Shown: positions 34,740 to 44,634, numbered from the stretch's first letter. The stretch: DNA of 64,000 nt from Cyanobacteria bacterium OH_PDB_230 (GCA_023421795.1 JAEZSO010000002.1:1116001-1180000), one strand, 5' to 3'. Translations and numbers: made by a program. The notes: generated by a model from the sequence alone, not told the origin.

Positions 34740-37430
34740 GTGAGCGTCGACTTTAGTAAATTAATTGCAACACCTCAAGGAAATACAGTACACCAAAAAC
34801 CAGCTGATCAGCAAGCGGTAGCGACCCCTGTGGCTCAGGTTACACCAGCAGCCCCTTCAACTCAGGCGGCTAGTACACCAGTTGTGCAGCAACAATTGAC
34901 AAAGGATACGTTTACTCCTCAAACACCGAAAACATCAGAACCTGTTTCTTTCTTGGACAAAGCTTTAAAATATAGCGGTGTAGTTGCTTTGGTTGCAACT
35001 CCTATTGCTGTTATCGCTACTCATAAATTTGGTAACAACGGTAATGACAAAGTTCTTAAAGACCTAACCAACTCTGTTGCTGATATAGCCAAAAAAATTG
35101 AAGATAGCACCGTTTTCCAAAAAACAATTCAAGAAGCACAAGAAGGTATAAAAACAGCTCAAAATGAATTAAAGTCACAAGTAACAGACGTTACTAAAAA
35201 AGTTGTTGAATTAGCAGGAACAGTTGCCGGAGCGACATTGATTCTTAATTCAATAGGCAATGTAAAAGGTGGGGCTAAAAATCAATTTAAAAAATCTCAA
35301 GAAATTTCTCCAGCAACAATAGAAATCCTTGAAACTGAAGCAACGAAGAGAATAAACGGTGAATTCCAGTGGCCTAAAATAGATAATATTAATGCGTGGA
35401 TGGTTACAGCAGAAACCGAATCTTTCTTATCAACCGGTGGGTTAGGCCAAGTTGCTGTCCAACTACCAGACGCTTTTAACAAAAAGTTTGAAGGGGATAA
35501 AGAAAACAACATAGACATTATTACTCCTTTATATGTAAGCCAAAATAAAGATAAAAATAATAAAGATATACCAGAAGACAAGAAACAATCTTTTATAACT
35601 AAAGTTAACGAAAAAGAATATCTATACACTGGTGGTGGAAATAAACCTAATAAAATCAATTTAAAGGTTGTAGATAGCTTTAAGGTAAAAGTATATAATC
35701 CTGCAACGGCTAGTTTTAAAAATGAAGAAGTTGAAATATTAGAAGGTACTTATACAAGTCCTGCAACTAAAGCTACTTCAAAATATACTTTCATTAAAAA
35801 TGATAAATATTTTAACATAGATCCGGGAGCAAATAATCCGACCGGACGTGAAAAAATGTATGTTACAAACGTCAATAACATAGACGAAGAAGAAAGAATG
35901 ATGTTCTTGTCAAAAGCTTCTTATGAATATTTGAAAAGAGTAAAAGAAGGTACTGTTAAAGACCAACAAGCGCCAAATATATTATTAGCTAACGATTGGC
36001 ATGCTGCAGCAATGGCTCCATTAATGAGATATAAAGCTCCAGTAGATGCCGATAAAAAAGCTATGTCCAAAGAAACTTATGATTACATTAAAAATGTTCC
36101 AATTATTCATATTACTCACAATGCTAAATTGGAAGGTGTCGAAAATGATGCAAAAATAGCAGATAAGATTGTTAGAACCTTATTTGAGGAAGACACTGAT
36201 GAAATCAGCCCAAAATTAAGAGCTTACAACGAAGAAGGTTGGCCTCTTTCAAATGGAGAAGGTACATACAACTCCGCAAAAGCCGATGTATACTTAGCTG
36301 ATAGAATAGTACCAGTATCTAATAACTATGCTAAAGAAATTACTAAATCAAAAGATTTAACAAACAATGAAGAAACCAGAATGGCAAACAAAGCAAGAGA
36401 CGAACATAATACTATGATTGGTATCGTGAATGGATATGACAAAGATCGTCTAAGACCTAACCAAAATGTTATGGGCAAAATAAATGATGCATTTAGAACT
36501 TCATTGGAATATAAACCATATGATAATCTTTCCGGAGATCAAGCATACGAAGCCAAGCAACATAACAAAAAAGCGACTTTCGTAGCATTAAATGAATTAG
36601 CTAATAGAGCAAGATCAAATGAATTAATTATAAAAAATCTAAAAAATCCTGAGAAAGATGACGTTAAACTTTACAAGGCTGATTCATGCGAATTGCCGGC
36701 AGATCTAGACATAAATAAAGTTCCATTTATCTCAAGTGTTGGAAGATTTGTTGAACAAAAAGGTTTTGATTATATGGTCAAAGGTTTGACAAATATAATT
36801 AATAATACAAAACCTGGACAAGAATATCCTGTCGTCGCAATACTTGGAAGTGGTGATGAAGAATTTATTAAACCAATAAAAGCATTCAAAGATGAGTTAT
36901 TAAAAACAAACCCAGAAGCTGCAAAACGTATATTCATATTTACCGGTTTCAATAATGATATGAGAGAAGCCTTCGGTACAGGTTCTGACTTCTTTGCTTT
37001 ACCAAGTAAATGGGAACCTTGTGGTTTAACACAAATGGAATGTATGTCAAAAGGAAGTATTCCTATTGCTACGTCTACAGGCGGTTTACCAGATACAATT
37101 TATGATGGAAAAGACGGATTCTTGACAGATGAATTCTTTGGCTTTGCTTCAAATGAACCTATTTATCCATCAGAAGCTGATGTTAAATCAGGTAAACTAA
37201 GAAATAATAATAAATCATTATTGAAAGTAAGAGATAATATTGATTCATATACAGTAGCATTAAGTAGAGCATTTGAAACATTCTATACAAATCACGATAA
37301 GATCAGAGAAATGTCTGTTAATGCAATGGAAAGAGACTTCAGTTGGAATCTTCCAAACGGTCCATTAGATCAATACATTGAATTAATGAAAACCGGTACT
37401 GTAAAACGTGATACAGAAGCCACAAAATAA
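34740..37430 (+). CDS. GT5 starch/glycogen synthase-like enzyme with membrane-anchoring N-terminal extension
   Basis: 896 residues from a GTG start with AAGGAG upstream. Residues 1-75 are Pro/Gln/Thr-rich; hydrophobic segments lie near 78-97 and 160-178 with a coiled coil between them. The GT-B fold begins near 215. The ADP-glucose loop reads STGGLGQV (S231) where GlgA has KTGGL. The second domain has VGRFVEQKGFDY and the EX7E retaining motif E759/E767 in WEPCGLTQME. It probably polymerises alpha-1,4-glucan at the membrane. The Lys-to-Ser change could alter donor use. A perfect terminator follows. Confidence 0.85.
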   Translation: MSVDFSKLIATPQGNTVHQKPADQQAVATPVAQVTPAAPSTQAASTPVVQQQLTKDTFTPQTPKTSEPVSFLDKALKYSGVVALVATPIAVIATHKFGNNGNDKVLKDLTNSVADIAKKIEDSTVFQKTIQEAQEGIKTAQNELKSQVTDVTKKVVELAGTVAGATLILNSIGNVKGGAKNQFKKSQEISPATIEILETEATKRINGEFQWPKIDNINAWMVTAETESFLSTGGLGQVAVQLPDAFNKKFEGDKENNIDIITPLYVSQNKDKNNKDIPEDKKQSFITKVNEKEYLYTGGGNKPNKINLKVVDSFKVKVYNPATASFKNEEVEILEGTYTSPATKATSKYTFIKNDKYFNIDPGANNPTGREKMYVTNVNNIDEEERMMFLSKASYEYLKRVKEGTVKDQQAPNILLANDWHAAAMAPLMRYKAPVDADKKAMSKETYDYIKNVPIIHITHNAKLEGVENDAKIADKIVRTLFEEDTDEISPKLRAYNEEGWPLSNGEGTYNSAKADVYLADRIVPVSNNYAKEITKSKDLTNNEETRMANKARDEHNTMIGIVNGYDKDRLRPNQNVMGKINDAFRTSLEYKPYDNLSGDQAYEAKQHNKKATFVALNELANRARSNELIIKNLKNPEKDDVKLYKADSCELPADLDINKVPFISSVGRFVEQKGFDYMVKGLTNIINNTKPGQEYPVVAILGSGDEEFIKPIKAFKDELLKTNPEAAKRIFIFTGFNNDMREAFGTGSDFFALPSKWEPCGLTQMECMSKGSIPIATSTGGLPDTIYDGKDGFLTDEFFGFASNEPIYPSEADVKSGKLRNNNKSLLKVRDNIDSYTVALSRAFETFYTNHDKIREMSVNAMERDFSWNLPNGPLDQYIELMKTGTVKRDTEATK

Positions 37431-37440
37431 TATTAACTAT

Positions 37441-37474
37441 AAACAAAAGCGAGAGAATATCTCGCTTTTGTTTC
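37441..37474 (+). terminator. Rho-independent terminator
   Basis: AAACAAAAGCGAGA (37441-37454) pairs perfectly with TCTCGCTTTTGTTT (37460-37473). Confidence 0.93.
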
Positions 37475-37523
37475 ATATATTTTAGGTTACTTGGTTTAAA
37501 AATTAAAAATTAGGAGGTATTAG

Positions 37524-37973
37524 ATGAGAGTTAGTCCAATTTTGACAAACAATTACAAAGGTAATGCGTTTAAAGGTGTAATGATTCAAAAATCCAAATC
37601 AGAAACAGACCATACGTGGCCTGCTTATGTTGACACAAATATATATAATTATTATCCCTTCAACGATGAAAATTATTCTGAGATTAAAAAAGTAGAAGAT
37701 GCTGTACCTAAATCAGAACAGAAGCATAACGAAGTTGCGTATTGTCAATTTACGGATAATACATTTACTTGTAAAAAACCTTTATCTTTTACAAAAGATG
37801 AATACAACCAATATGTAGCTATAAAAGCCTATGGAGAGGATCCTATTAAAGATAAAGAAGCAAAAATTAATATTACAATGGATGATTTTATAAGAATCGG
37901 AAATGAAATTAATTCAATTCAAGAATCTGAGAAATCAGATGATTACTCTTTCAGTTTTTCTGTAAAAGTCTAA
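37524..37973 (+). CDS. Small SF-type motif protein
   Basis: 149 residues, starting MRVSPILTNNYKGNAFKGVM, so AFKG is at 15-18, a short version of the N-terminal motif. The rest is acidic and soluble with no recognised domain (CQFTDNTFTCKKPLSFTKDEY includes two Cys). A strong ribosome site TTAGGAGG precedes the ATG. It is a stand-alone gene between two perfect terminators. Confidence 0.7.
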   Translation: MRVSPILTNNYKGNAFKGVMIQKSKSETDHTWPAYVDTNIYNYYPFNDENYSEIKKVEDAVPKSEQKHNEVAYCQFTDNTFTCKKPLSFTKDEYNQYVAIKAYGEDPIKDKEAKINITMDDFIRIGNEINSIQESEKSDDYSFSFSVKV

Positions 37974-37991
37974 AAGTAAATTATTGATAAT

Positions 37992-38021
37992 TTAAAAGCG
38001 GGATTGATTTCCCGCTTTTAA
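37992..38021. terminator. Bidirectional terminator between 37524 gene and hisS
   Basis: TTAAAAGCGGGA (37992-38003) pairs with TCCCGCTTTTAA (38010-38021). The T/A flanks work on both strands. Confidence 0.88.
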
Positions 38022-38045
38022 TTTGGTTATGTTATCTTTATATTT

Positions 38046-39269
38046 TTATTGAAAGAATTTTTCTCTTTCAATTTTTGTTTGCTCGAATGATGATAAGTCT
38101 TTGATTGTTAGAGTGTTTGATTCTATTTCATCTTCTCCTAGAATAATTGCATTTTTTGCGATTTTTGATGCTTTTTCAAGCTGTTTTGCAAATTTCCTTT
38201 TTGAATAATCAAAGTCTGCAATAAATCCTTTTTCTCTTAATTCTTGAACCAGTTTTATTGCTTCAGTGATATTGTTTGATACAACAAAATAATCCATTTT
38301 TTGAGGTTCGACTTTTGCTATCAATGCATTGAGTCTTTCAACTCCCATTGCCCAGCCAACTCCTGGAGTATGAGGTCCACCTAGAGTTTCGACCAAGCCA
38401 TCATATCTTCCACCGCCGCAAACAGCATTTTGAGAGCCTAAGTTGTTTGATTTTATTTCAAACACGGTTTTTGTATAATAGTCTAAACCTCTCACAAGGA
38501 AGCTGTTTTCGATGTAATTAACATTTAATGCTGATAGATGCGTTTTTAGGTCATTATAGTGAGGAGCACATTCATCGCAAAGATTTATTTTAGCAACTTC
38601 TTCATGAAGCTTGTGTTCTCGCATTAATCCTATGCATTTTTCATTTTTGCAGTCTAAGATTCTTAATGGATTTTTGTCATAACGTGAGCGGCAGTCATCG
38701 CACATTTCATCGATATAGCTTGCCATGTTAGCTTTTAATCGCTCTTTATATTCTGTTCTGCATACGTTGCAGCCTAAGGAATTTATTTCAACGACAAGGT
38801 CATTTAATCCTAAATTATTTAAAAATTTAGTAGCCAAATAAATACATTCAGCATCAGCAGAGGCGTCTTGAACTCCGAACATTTCTATACCGATTTGGTG
38901 AAATTGTCTTTGTCTTCCTGCTTGTGGACGTTCATATCTGAACATTGGGCCTTTATACCAAAGCTTTACAGGAGGGCTTTCCCTGTGCATTCCATGTTCC
39001 ATATATGCTCTAACTACTCCAGCCGTATTTTCAGGTCTAAGAGTGATAGAACGATCACTTTTTGTAAAAGTGTACATCTCTTTGTTTACGATATCTGTAG
39101 TGTCACCGACTCCTCGCTCAAATAATTCTGTAGCCTCGAAAATAGGTGTTCTTATTTCCTTAAAATTAGCTTTTCTGAAAAGTTCTTTTGCGGTTTCTTC
39201 AATTTTATGCCAGTTGTCTATGTCAGACGGCAAAATGTCTTTTGTGCCTTTTTGTGCTTTTATACTCAT
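38046..39269 (-). CDS. hisS: Histidyl-tRNA synthetase
   Basis: Class II aminoacyl-tRNA synthetase of 407 aa. Motif 1 is in KEIRTPIFEATELF, motif 2 in RPENTAGVVRAYMEH and FRYERPQAGRQRQFHQ, the His-specific block is LVRGLDYYTKTVFEI, and motif 3 is near GVGWAMGVERL. The C-terminal anticodon-binding domain is present. A GAAGAGG ribosome site precedes the ATG. Two Cys pairs (CNVC and CDEC/CDDC-like residues in the insertion) could bind Zn as in some bacterial HisS. Confidence 0.96.
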   Translation of the reverse strand: MSIKAQKGTKDILPSDIDNWHKIEETAKELFRKANFKEIRTPIFEATELFERGVGDTTDIVNKEMYTFTKSDRSITLRPENTAGVVRAYMEHGMHRESPPVKLWYKGPMFRYERPQAGRQRQFHQIGIEMFGVQDASADAECIYLATKFLNNLGLNDLVVEINSLGCNVCRTEYKERLKANMASYIDEMCDDCRSRYDKNPLRILDCKNEKCIGLMREHKLHEEVAKINLCDECAPHYNDLKTHLSALNVNYIENSFLVRGLDYYTKTVFEIKSNNLGSQNAVCGGGRYDGLVETLGGPHTPGVGWAMGVERLNALIAKVEPQKMDYFVVSNNITEAIKLVQELREKGFIADFDYSKRKFAKQLEKASKIAKNAIILGEDEIESNTLTIKDLSSFEQTKIEREKFFQ

Positions 39270-39311
39270 AATTTACCTCTTCAAAATGATTATAATATAA
39301 ATATGAGTCTA

Positions 39312-40997
39312 TTAATCTATTTTTGAAGGTATTTTAATAATAAACTCGGTGCCTTCACCTTCAGTCGAGTTAAAATTTATTGTCCCTTTGTGTTTCTGTA
39401 TGATTTTGTTTGAAATTGCCAGGCCTAAACCGGTCCCTATTCCTATTCCTTTTGTAGTGAATCCTGTATTAAAGATTTTTGCTTGGGTTTTCTTATCCAT
39501 ACCCATTCCGTTGTCTTTTATTGATACGATAAGATTATCATCCTTGTAGCTCGTTGTTACGGTTATTTCTCCTATTACTTTTTTTTCATCAATGCTTTGG
39601 CAAGCGTTTACCAATATATTCATAAAGACTTGGTTGAGCATGTTTACGTAACATTTGATTCGCGGCAATTTAGAATAGTTTTTGATTATGTTAACCTTAT
39701 TTTTTGTTTCATGAGATAGCAGTTGAAGGGTCAAATCCAATTCGTTGTTTATATCCGCTTCTTGAAGTTCTGCTTCATCGAGTCTCACGAATTTTTTAAG
39801 TGATTTTACTATGTTGTTGATTCTTTTTATTGCTTCTTGATCTATCCCATTTAAGTCTTTTAGCATTTTTATCATGTATTCATCTAAAATCGGATTTTTT
39901 TCGAGTATTTTTTTGATTAGCCCGTTATTTGAATTGATTGATGCAAGAGGTGTATTTATTTCATGCGCAACACCGGCGACAAGTTGCCCTACTGAAGCCA
40001 TTTTTTCTGAATTGATAAGCTGGAGCTGTGTTTCATTCAATTCGTTTAAGGCTTTTTGTAATTTTGTATTTTTCTTGTTTATTTGTTCAAATAACTTGGC
40101 CTGGACGATTGATATTGCAAGTTGTGTTGCTATAGATTCAAGTATTTGGATATTGTCTTCCAAAATGTTCTTTTGGGTCGTAAATGTTACTATTATCCCG
40201 AGTAACTTATTTTTGTTAAAAACTGGAATGATTATCCTTTTGGTATTTTTACTTAAAGTTCCGACAGAATTTTGGTCTTCTTTTATGCAGGTAATCATAG
40301 ATATTTGTTTGTTTTTAATAGTTTTGGTTATTTCTTCTTCAAAGACGATTTTCGCATTATTAACGGATTTTCTTTTTGAAGGATAGATATCTGTAATCGA
40401 AAATGAGTTGCCTGATTTCGTTGCGTAATAAGTTTTTGATGAGCCTAATAGGTTATGAATTTCGGTTAAAGTGGATTTAATGACGACTGAGGTGTCTCTG
40501 GACTCTCTTATTATTGAAGAAACCCTATTAAGCAAAGACATTTTAATAGCCTGGTTTTGTGCTAATTCTCTAAGTTGGTTAAATTTTTTGTATTCTTTTA
40601 AGAGAATTGAATATTTTGTATTTAATTTTTCATGTTCCAGGGTTAATTTTTGGAATTTAGAGCTATTAGTGACGTCTTTAAACATAATTATTTTATATTT
40701 ATTTCTTATCATTGAAGAAATATTGAAATATAAATAGTCGTCTTTACCTCTCTGATAAGAAGAATAGGTGTAGAAATTTTCGTTTGAAGATAATGCTAAA
40801 TCCAGAGGAGTAATGTTTGAAAAATCCTCTGGATTCAATATACATATGTCAAAATTAAAATATTTTTTGATTCTGTTCAGGTTGGCAAAACTGCCAAATT
40901 GCTTATTACTCGCAATGTTTTGAAATACCAGCTGATTTTTTTTATCAACTATGACGATAGGATCTTCTACATTATTGAGTAATTTAAAGTTTTCCAT
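39312..40997 (-). CDS. Soluble sensor histidine kinase (PAS-GAF-HisKA-HATPase)
   Basis: 561 residues without TM segments. A PAS-like N-terminus (VEDPIVIVDKKNQLVFQN) is followed by a coiled coil, a GAF domain (about 155-300), then HisKA with H345 (GVAHEINTPLASI). The HATPase domain has NACQSI (N-box), SIKDNGMGM (G1), TGFTTK and IGTGLGLAI. No response regulator is adjacent, so it is an orphan. It may sense a cytoplasmic ligand. It lies five bases after the DUF212 gene. Confidence 0.9.
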   Translation of the reverse strand: MENFKLLNNVEDPIVIVDKKNQLVFQNIASNKQFGSFANLNRIKKYFNFDICILNPEDFSNITPLDLALSSNENFYTYSSYQRGKDDYLYFNISSMIRNKYKIIMFKDVTNSSKFQKLTLEHEKLNTKYSILLKEYKKFNQLRELAQNQAIKMSLLNRVSSIIRESRDTSVVIKSTLTEIHNLLGSSKTYYATKSGNSFSITDIYPSKRKSVNNAKIVFEEEITKTIKNKQISMITCIKEDQNSVGTLSKNTKRIIIPVFNKNKLLGIIVTFTTQKNILEDNIQILESIATQLAISIVQAKLFEQINKKNTKLQKALNELNETQLQLINSEKMASVGQLVAGVAHEINTPLASINSNNGLIKKILEKNPILDEYMIKMLKDLNGIDQEAIKRINNIVKSLKKFVRLDEAELQEADINNELDLTLQLLSHETKNKVNIIKNYSKLPRIKCYVNMLNQVFMNILVNACQSIDEKKVIGEITVTTSYKDDNLIVSIKDNGMGMDKKTQAKIFNTGFTTKGIGIGTGLGLAISNKIIQKHKGTINFNSTEGEGTEFIIKIPSKID

Positions 40998-41002
40998 ATG
41001 TT

Positions 41003-41452
41003 TTAAAATAAGTAGTTATGATTTAAATAAGCTATTATGATACCTAGAAGAGCTCCGAAAAAGACTTCCATCGGGGTATGCCCCAGCAGCTCTTTTAATC
41101 TTTCAGCCGGATGAGTTTGTCTGTGTTCGTATAAATCATCCATCATTTTGTTTAAAGTCGCCGCCATTTTGCCCGCAGACCTTCTCAAACCTGCTGCATC
41201 ATACATTACGACAAGAGAGTAACCTGTTGCTATCGCAAATTCAATTGATCCAAACCCTGTTAAAAAGCCTATCATTGTAGATAATCCCACAACTCCGGCA
41301 GAGTGAGAGCTTGGCATTCCGCCTGTTGTCAAGAGCAGTTTAAAGTTAACTTTTCTGTGTACAATCAAGTATCCTAAAAACTTTAAAATTTGTGCGATTA
41401 TAGCAGCTTCTATCCCTGTAGCAAGAATTTGGAAGCTCGGGTAATTCATCAT
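41003..41452 (-). CDS. DUF212 / divergent PAP2-family membrane protein
   Basis: 149 residues with several TM segments. GGMPSSHSA, MYDAAGLRRSAGK and ELLGHTPMEVFFGA are the DUF212 signatures; the family is distantly related to PAP2 acid phosphatases. The start overlaps the stop of the polyprenyl synthase gene by one base (TAATG). Its neighbour makes prenyl diphosphates, so it may act on lipid or prenyl phosphates, though this is inference. Confidence 0.88.
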   Translation of the reverse strand: MMNYPSFQILATGIEAAIIAQILKFLGYLIVHRKVNFKLLLTTGGMPSSHSAGVVGLSTMIGFLTGFGSIEFAIATGYSLVVMYDAAGLRRSAGKMAATLNKMMDDLYEHRQTHPAERLKELLGHTPMEVFFGALLGIIIAYLNHNYLF

Positions 41453-42339
41453 TAAGAAATCCTTTCAACTATGTCTTTAGCTATGCCTTCTAGTATTGAA
41501 GACTCGAAATTGTTATTTTTTAGTATATCACAAGCACGGTTGCAAAGATATCTAACTTGTTCTTTCGCCTTCTCTAGCCCATACATTGAGGTATATGTAG
41601 ATTTTTCTACAGCCAGATCTTTTCCGGGAGTTTTTCCTAATTCTTCTAAGGTGGAAGTTTCATCTAGTATATCATCGCATATTTGAAATGCATGTCCCAA
41701 TAATTTAGAAAATTCTGTTAATTCTTCAAGCTGTTTTTCGTTAGCTCCGCCGATAATTGCTCCTGCTCTTACTGCAAATGTAAATAGCTTTGCCGTTTTA
41801 TATTCGTGTATAAAGTCAAGAGTTTTACTATCTATTTTTTTCTTTTCTGATTCTATATCAACAACTTGACCGGAAATTATTCCGTCAACCCCTGCTGCAA
41901 TAGAAAACTCGTTTAACACTTTAAGAATGTTGCTTGCTGCGACTGCGGATGGTGTTTTGTCTATTATAAGCTTCGGGGCAAAACTCAAAAGTGCATCGCC
42001 TGCTAAAACTGCAATTGCCTCTCCATAAACCTTATGATTTGTCAATTTGCCTCTTCTGTAGTCGTCATTATCCATGCACGGTAAGTCGTCGTGAATTAAG
42101 CTTTGCGTATGAAGCATTTCGACTGCGCAAGCCGCAGGTAACGCTGCTTCAAAAGATCCTGATAACATTTTAGCAACTTCTAATGTAATAATTGGTCTTA
42201 ACCTTTTTCCGCCTGCAAGTACTGAATATCTCATAGATTCATATATGCTTTCAGGGTATTTTACCGGTAGGTAGCTGTCTAGATGTTTTTCTATTATTTC
42301 TATGTATTGATTGTATTGGTCTTTTGTTGTTTTATCCAT
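41452..42339 (-). CDS. ispA: Polyprenyl diphosphate synthase (farnesyl/geranylgeranyl type)
   Basis: Condenses IPP with allylic diphosphates. The first Asp-rich motif is DDLPCMD (D84, D85, D90), followed by RRGKLTNHKVYGE. The second motif is CDDILDE, and GGKRLRP at 43-49 binds IPP. The length of 295 aa fits FPP/GGPP synthases of the IspA type. Its start overlaps rsgA by eight bases and it has GAGG upstream. The chain length cannot be read with certainty. Confidence 0.92.
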   Translation of the reverse strand: MDKTTKDQYNQYIEIIEKHLDSYLPVKYPESIYESMRYSVLAGGKRLRPIITLEVAKMLSGSFEAALPAACAVEMLHTQSLIHDDLPCMDNDDYRRGKLTNHKVYGEAIAVLAGDALLSFAPKLIIDKTPSAVAASNILKVLNEFSIAAGVDGIISGQVVDIESEKKKIDSKTLDFIHEYKTAKLFTFAVRAGAIIGGANEKQLEELTEFSKLLGHAFQICDDILDETSTLEELGKTPGKDLAVEKSTYTSMYGLEKAKEQVRYLCNRACDILKNNNFESSILEGIAKDIVERIS

Positions 42340-43351
42340 TTTTTGCCTCTTTGATAGTCTTATAGATTTCTTGTTTGTTCGTCTTTCTTGATGTGTTTCT
42401 TTTTTTAGAAGAAATCTTCGTCATTACTGTATCTTTGTTTATTTTCGTTTTGCTTTCTGTTTTTGTTCCGCCATATGTTATTTTTGTTTTGTATTCTTGT
42501 GCTTCATCTACAAATTTTATGTAGCTATCGAATCTCGTGCTGTCAATTTCGTCGAGATTTTCTTTTACGTTGCACCCTGTCTCTGTTGTGTGAAGGCAGT
42601 TGTTGAATTTACATAACTTTCCTTTTTCTTTTATTTCAGGAAAAAGATTTTGTATGTCAGTTGGAAGCAAGAAATTAAATTTTAAGTTTGAGAAGCCGGG
42701 AGTATCTACAACTGCTACATTTTCTTCGATTTGAATAATTTCGCAGTGTCTTGTAGTGTGAACGCCCCTTTTTAATTTTGAACTTACTTCTTTTGTCTTT
42801 AATTTGAGTCCTTTTGCAAGAGTGTTTATGATTGAAGATTTTCCAACGCCGGAGGCTCCGCAAAATATTGATACATGGTCTTCTAATTGACGTTCAAGTT
42901 CACTTATTCCTATATTTTTCAGGGCTGATGTAAATATTATTCGGTAGTTTAATGGTTTATATATCGATTCAATTTGTGTTGTGATTTTTTTGTTTTTATC
43001 TAGGTCAATTTTGTTAAAACAAAGAATCGGTTTTACCTTATGGTACTCGCAGTGGGCGATATACCTGTTCAACTGCTCAAAATCAAGCTCCGGATTTTTA
43101 ATCGAAGCAACTATAATGGCTTGGGTGATATTTGCTGCTTTTGGTTTCGAGATACAATTTTCTCTAGGCAAAATTTTTGCAATAGCGGCTTGCTTTGATT
43201 CTTCTATTATTTGATCGATTTCAACGTAGTCGCCAACGTAGACTTCAAATTTTTGTTTTTTTATAATTTCTCGCAATTTACATTCGTAAATACCGTTTGT
43301 CGTATTTACATAATAAAAGTCTGAATGAATCTTGTACACTTGCCCTTGCAT
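42332..43351 (-). CDS. rsgA: Ribosome small-subunit maturation GTPase RsgA
   Basis: Circularly permuted GTPase in 30S assembly. An OB-fold N-terminus is followed by G4 NKID (113-116), the P-loop GASGVGKSS (165-173) and G3 DTPGF (216-220). The C-terminal Zn knuckle has C247, C252, H254 and C260. The last 50 residues are an unusually Lys/Thr-rich tail (KTESKTKINKDTVMTKISSK) beyond the normal end, possibly contacting rRNA. Confidence 0.94.
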   Translation of the reverse strand: MQGQVYKIHSDFYYVNTTNGIYECKLREIIKKQKFEVYVGDYVEIDQIIEESKQAAIAKILPRENCISKPKAANITQAIIVASIKNPELDFEQLNRYIAHCEYHKVKPILCFNKIDLDKNKKITTQIESIYKPLNYRIIFTSALKNIGISELERQLEDHVSIFCGASGVGKSSIINTLAKGLKLKTKEVSSKLKRGVHTTRHCEIIQIEENVAVVDTPGFSNLKFNFLLPTDIQNLFPEIKEKGKLCKFNNCLHTTETGCNVKENLDEIDSTRFDSYIKFVDEAQEYKTKITYGGTKTESKTKINKDTVMTKISSKKRNTSRKTNKQEIYKTIKEAKNG

Positions 43352-43392
43352 ATAGAATAATATTACAACAATGGCAGTTATTGGGCAAATAT

Positions 43393-44448
43393 TTATTGTA
43401 CTTGTATTTTGATTTTTTCGCTTAAGTTTTTGTATATTTTATTTCTTAAATCAACTCTCCATTTTTTTATTGGGATTAGAGAAGTTATATATTTTGAGAA
43501 TTTTTCAATGAAAATCTTTTCCTTAGATTTCAACAGAGAATGTGAAAGGTCAAGTTGATATATAGTGCATAAGTCATCTAAAGTGTATTGCGGGTCTGAC
43601 CAGTTGTCATCTTTGTCATATGTTGCAAACCTTTGCATTAATTGTTTTTTCCAACCTTGAAAATGCATCGTATGCAATCTTATTGGCGTATTTGTTTCTA
43701 ATAAAATCGTATATGGGATTTTATTGTTAAAATAAATATTCATTAAAATCCCAGAAGAAGGATAATATATAATTTTATTCAATGCGAGATTGATGATGCT
43801 GTTATTAGATGGGGTAAAAGTATTGAACCATTTCATATCTTCATCCATTACAAACCAGGTAATCCAGGTCATATCGGATATCGGACCATTGGTTAAATGC
43901 CAATTTTTGTAGGTGTATTTTTGTTTGGTGTTGTAGTCAGATATTATTTGATCCATAAAGGCTTTATCCGCATATTTTTTCATTATATAGTCACAAAAGC
44001 GTTGCATAATTTCTTTATTGTTGTAAAAAATTGTTTGCTGTCCGCCGTAACCACAAGTTGCAATATCACAATCTCTAAAATTATTTAACCATTCATCTTC
44101 TTTTGAGAAATCAGAATATACCAAAACATCTGAATCCATTATTAAGGCTTTTTCTATATTTTTTGAGAAAATAAAATCTTTTATAGCAAACCATTTTTGG
44201 ATTGCGAACATTTCATAGTCATACGGGTTGCAAGATAAGTGAATGTATCTCTTTTCAAATTCTACTGCGTTATCAAAATAATCGTATATATTGTGCCACT
44301 CAACAAATGGAAGGCAGTTTTTATTTGATTCATCACCCAGAAGAATAATGCGCGAATTTGGATTAGAAAAATGAGCCTGCTTCAAGCAAATATGTAAATA
44401 ATCCTGGTTCCCTTTATGTGCAATTATTATGGGATAGATGTAACTCAT
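43393..44448 (-). CDS. GT-A-fold glycosyltransferase-like protein
   Basis: 351 residues. The D-x-D motif is D105-S-D107 (LIMDSDVLVY), preceded by the donor-binding FAIQKWFAIKDFI. HTMHFQGWKKQLM near 268 is the C-terminal His motif that many GT8-like enzymes use to bind UDP. No TM segments are visible. The acceptor is unknown; it could add sugar to a surface polysaccharide. It lies upstream of rsgA with a 40-base gap. Confidence 0.75.
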   Translation of the reverse strand: MSYIYPIIIAHKGNQDYLHICLKQAHFSNPNSRIILLGDESNKNCLPFVEWHNIYDYFDNAVEFEKRYIHLSCNPYDYEMFAIQKWFAIKDFIFSKNIEKALIMDSDVLVYSDFSKEDEWLNNFRDCDIATCGYGGQQTIFYNNKEIMQRFCDYIMKKYADKAFMDQIISDYNTKQKYTYKNWHLTNGPISDMTWITWFVMDEDMKWFNTFTPSNNSIINLALNKIIYYPSSGILMNIYFNNKIPYTILLETNTPIRLHTMHFQGWKKQLMQRFATYDKDDNWSDPQYTLDDLCTIYQLDLSHSLLKSKEKIFIEKFSKYITSLIPIKKWRVDLRNKIYKNLSEKIKIQVQ

Positions 44449-44634
44449 AACTCAGCTCCTCGAAAACGTGCAATTTCTTTCAATAATTTTTGCATTATAT
44501 CATAACGAAACATGCTTTTTTGCTATTTGGTATATTGTTTGAATTAATTAAAAACTTTCTATATTTGCGATTTTGGGATATACTGTTTCTGTTAATAGAA
44601 GTGTAAAACACAAAAAAGAAGGAAGAAAGATCAA

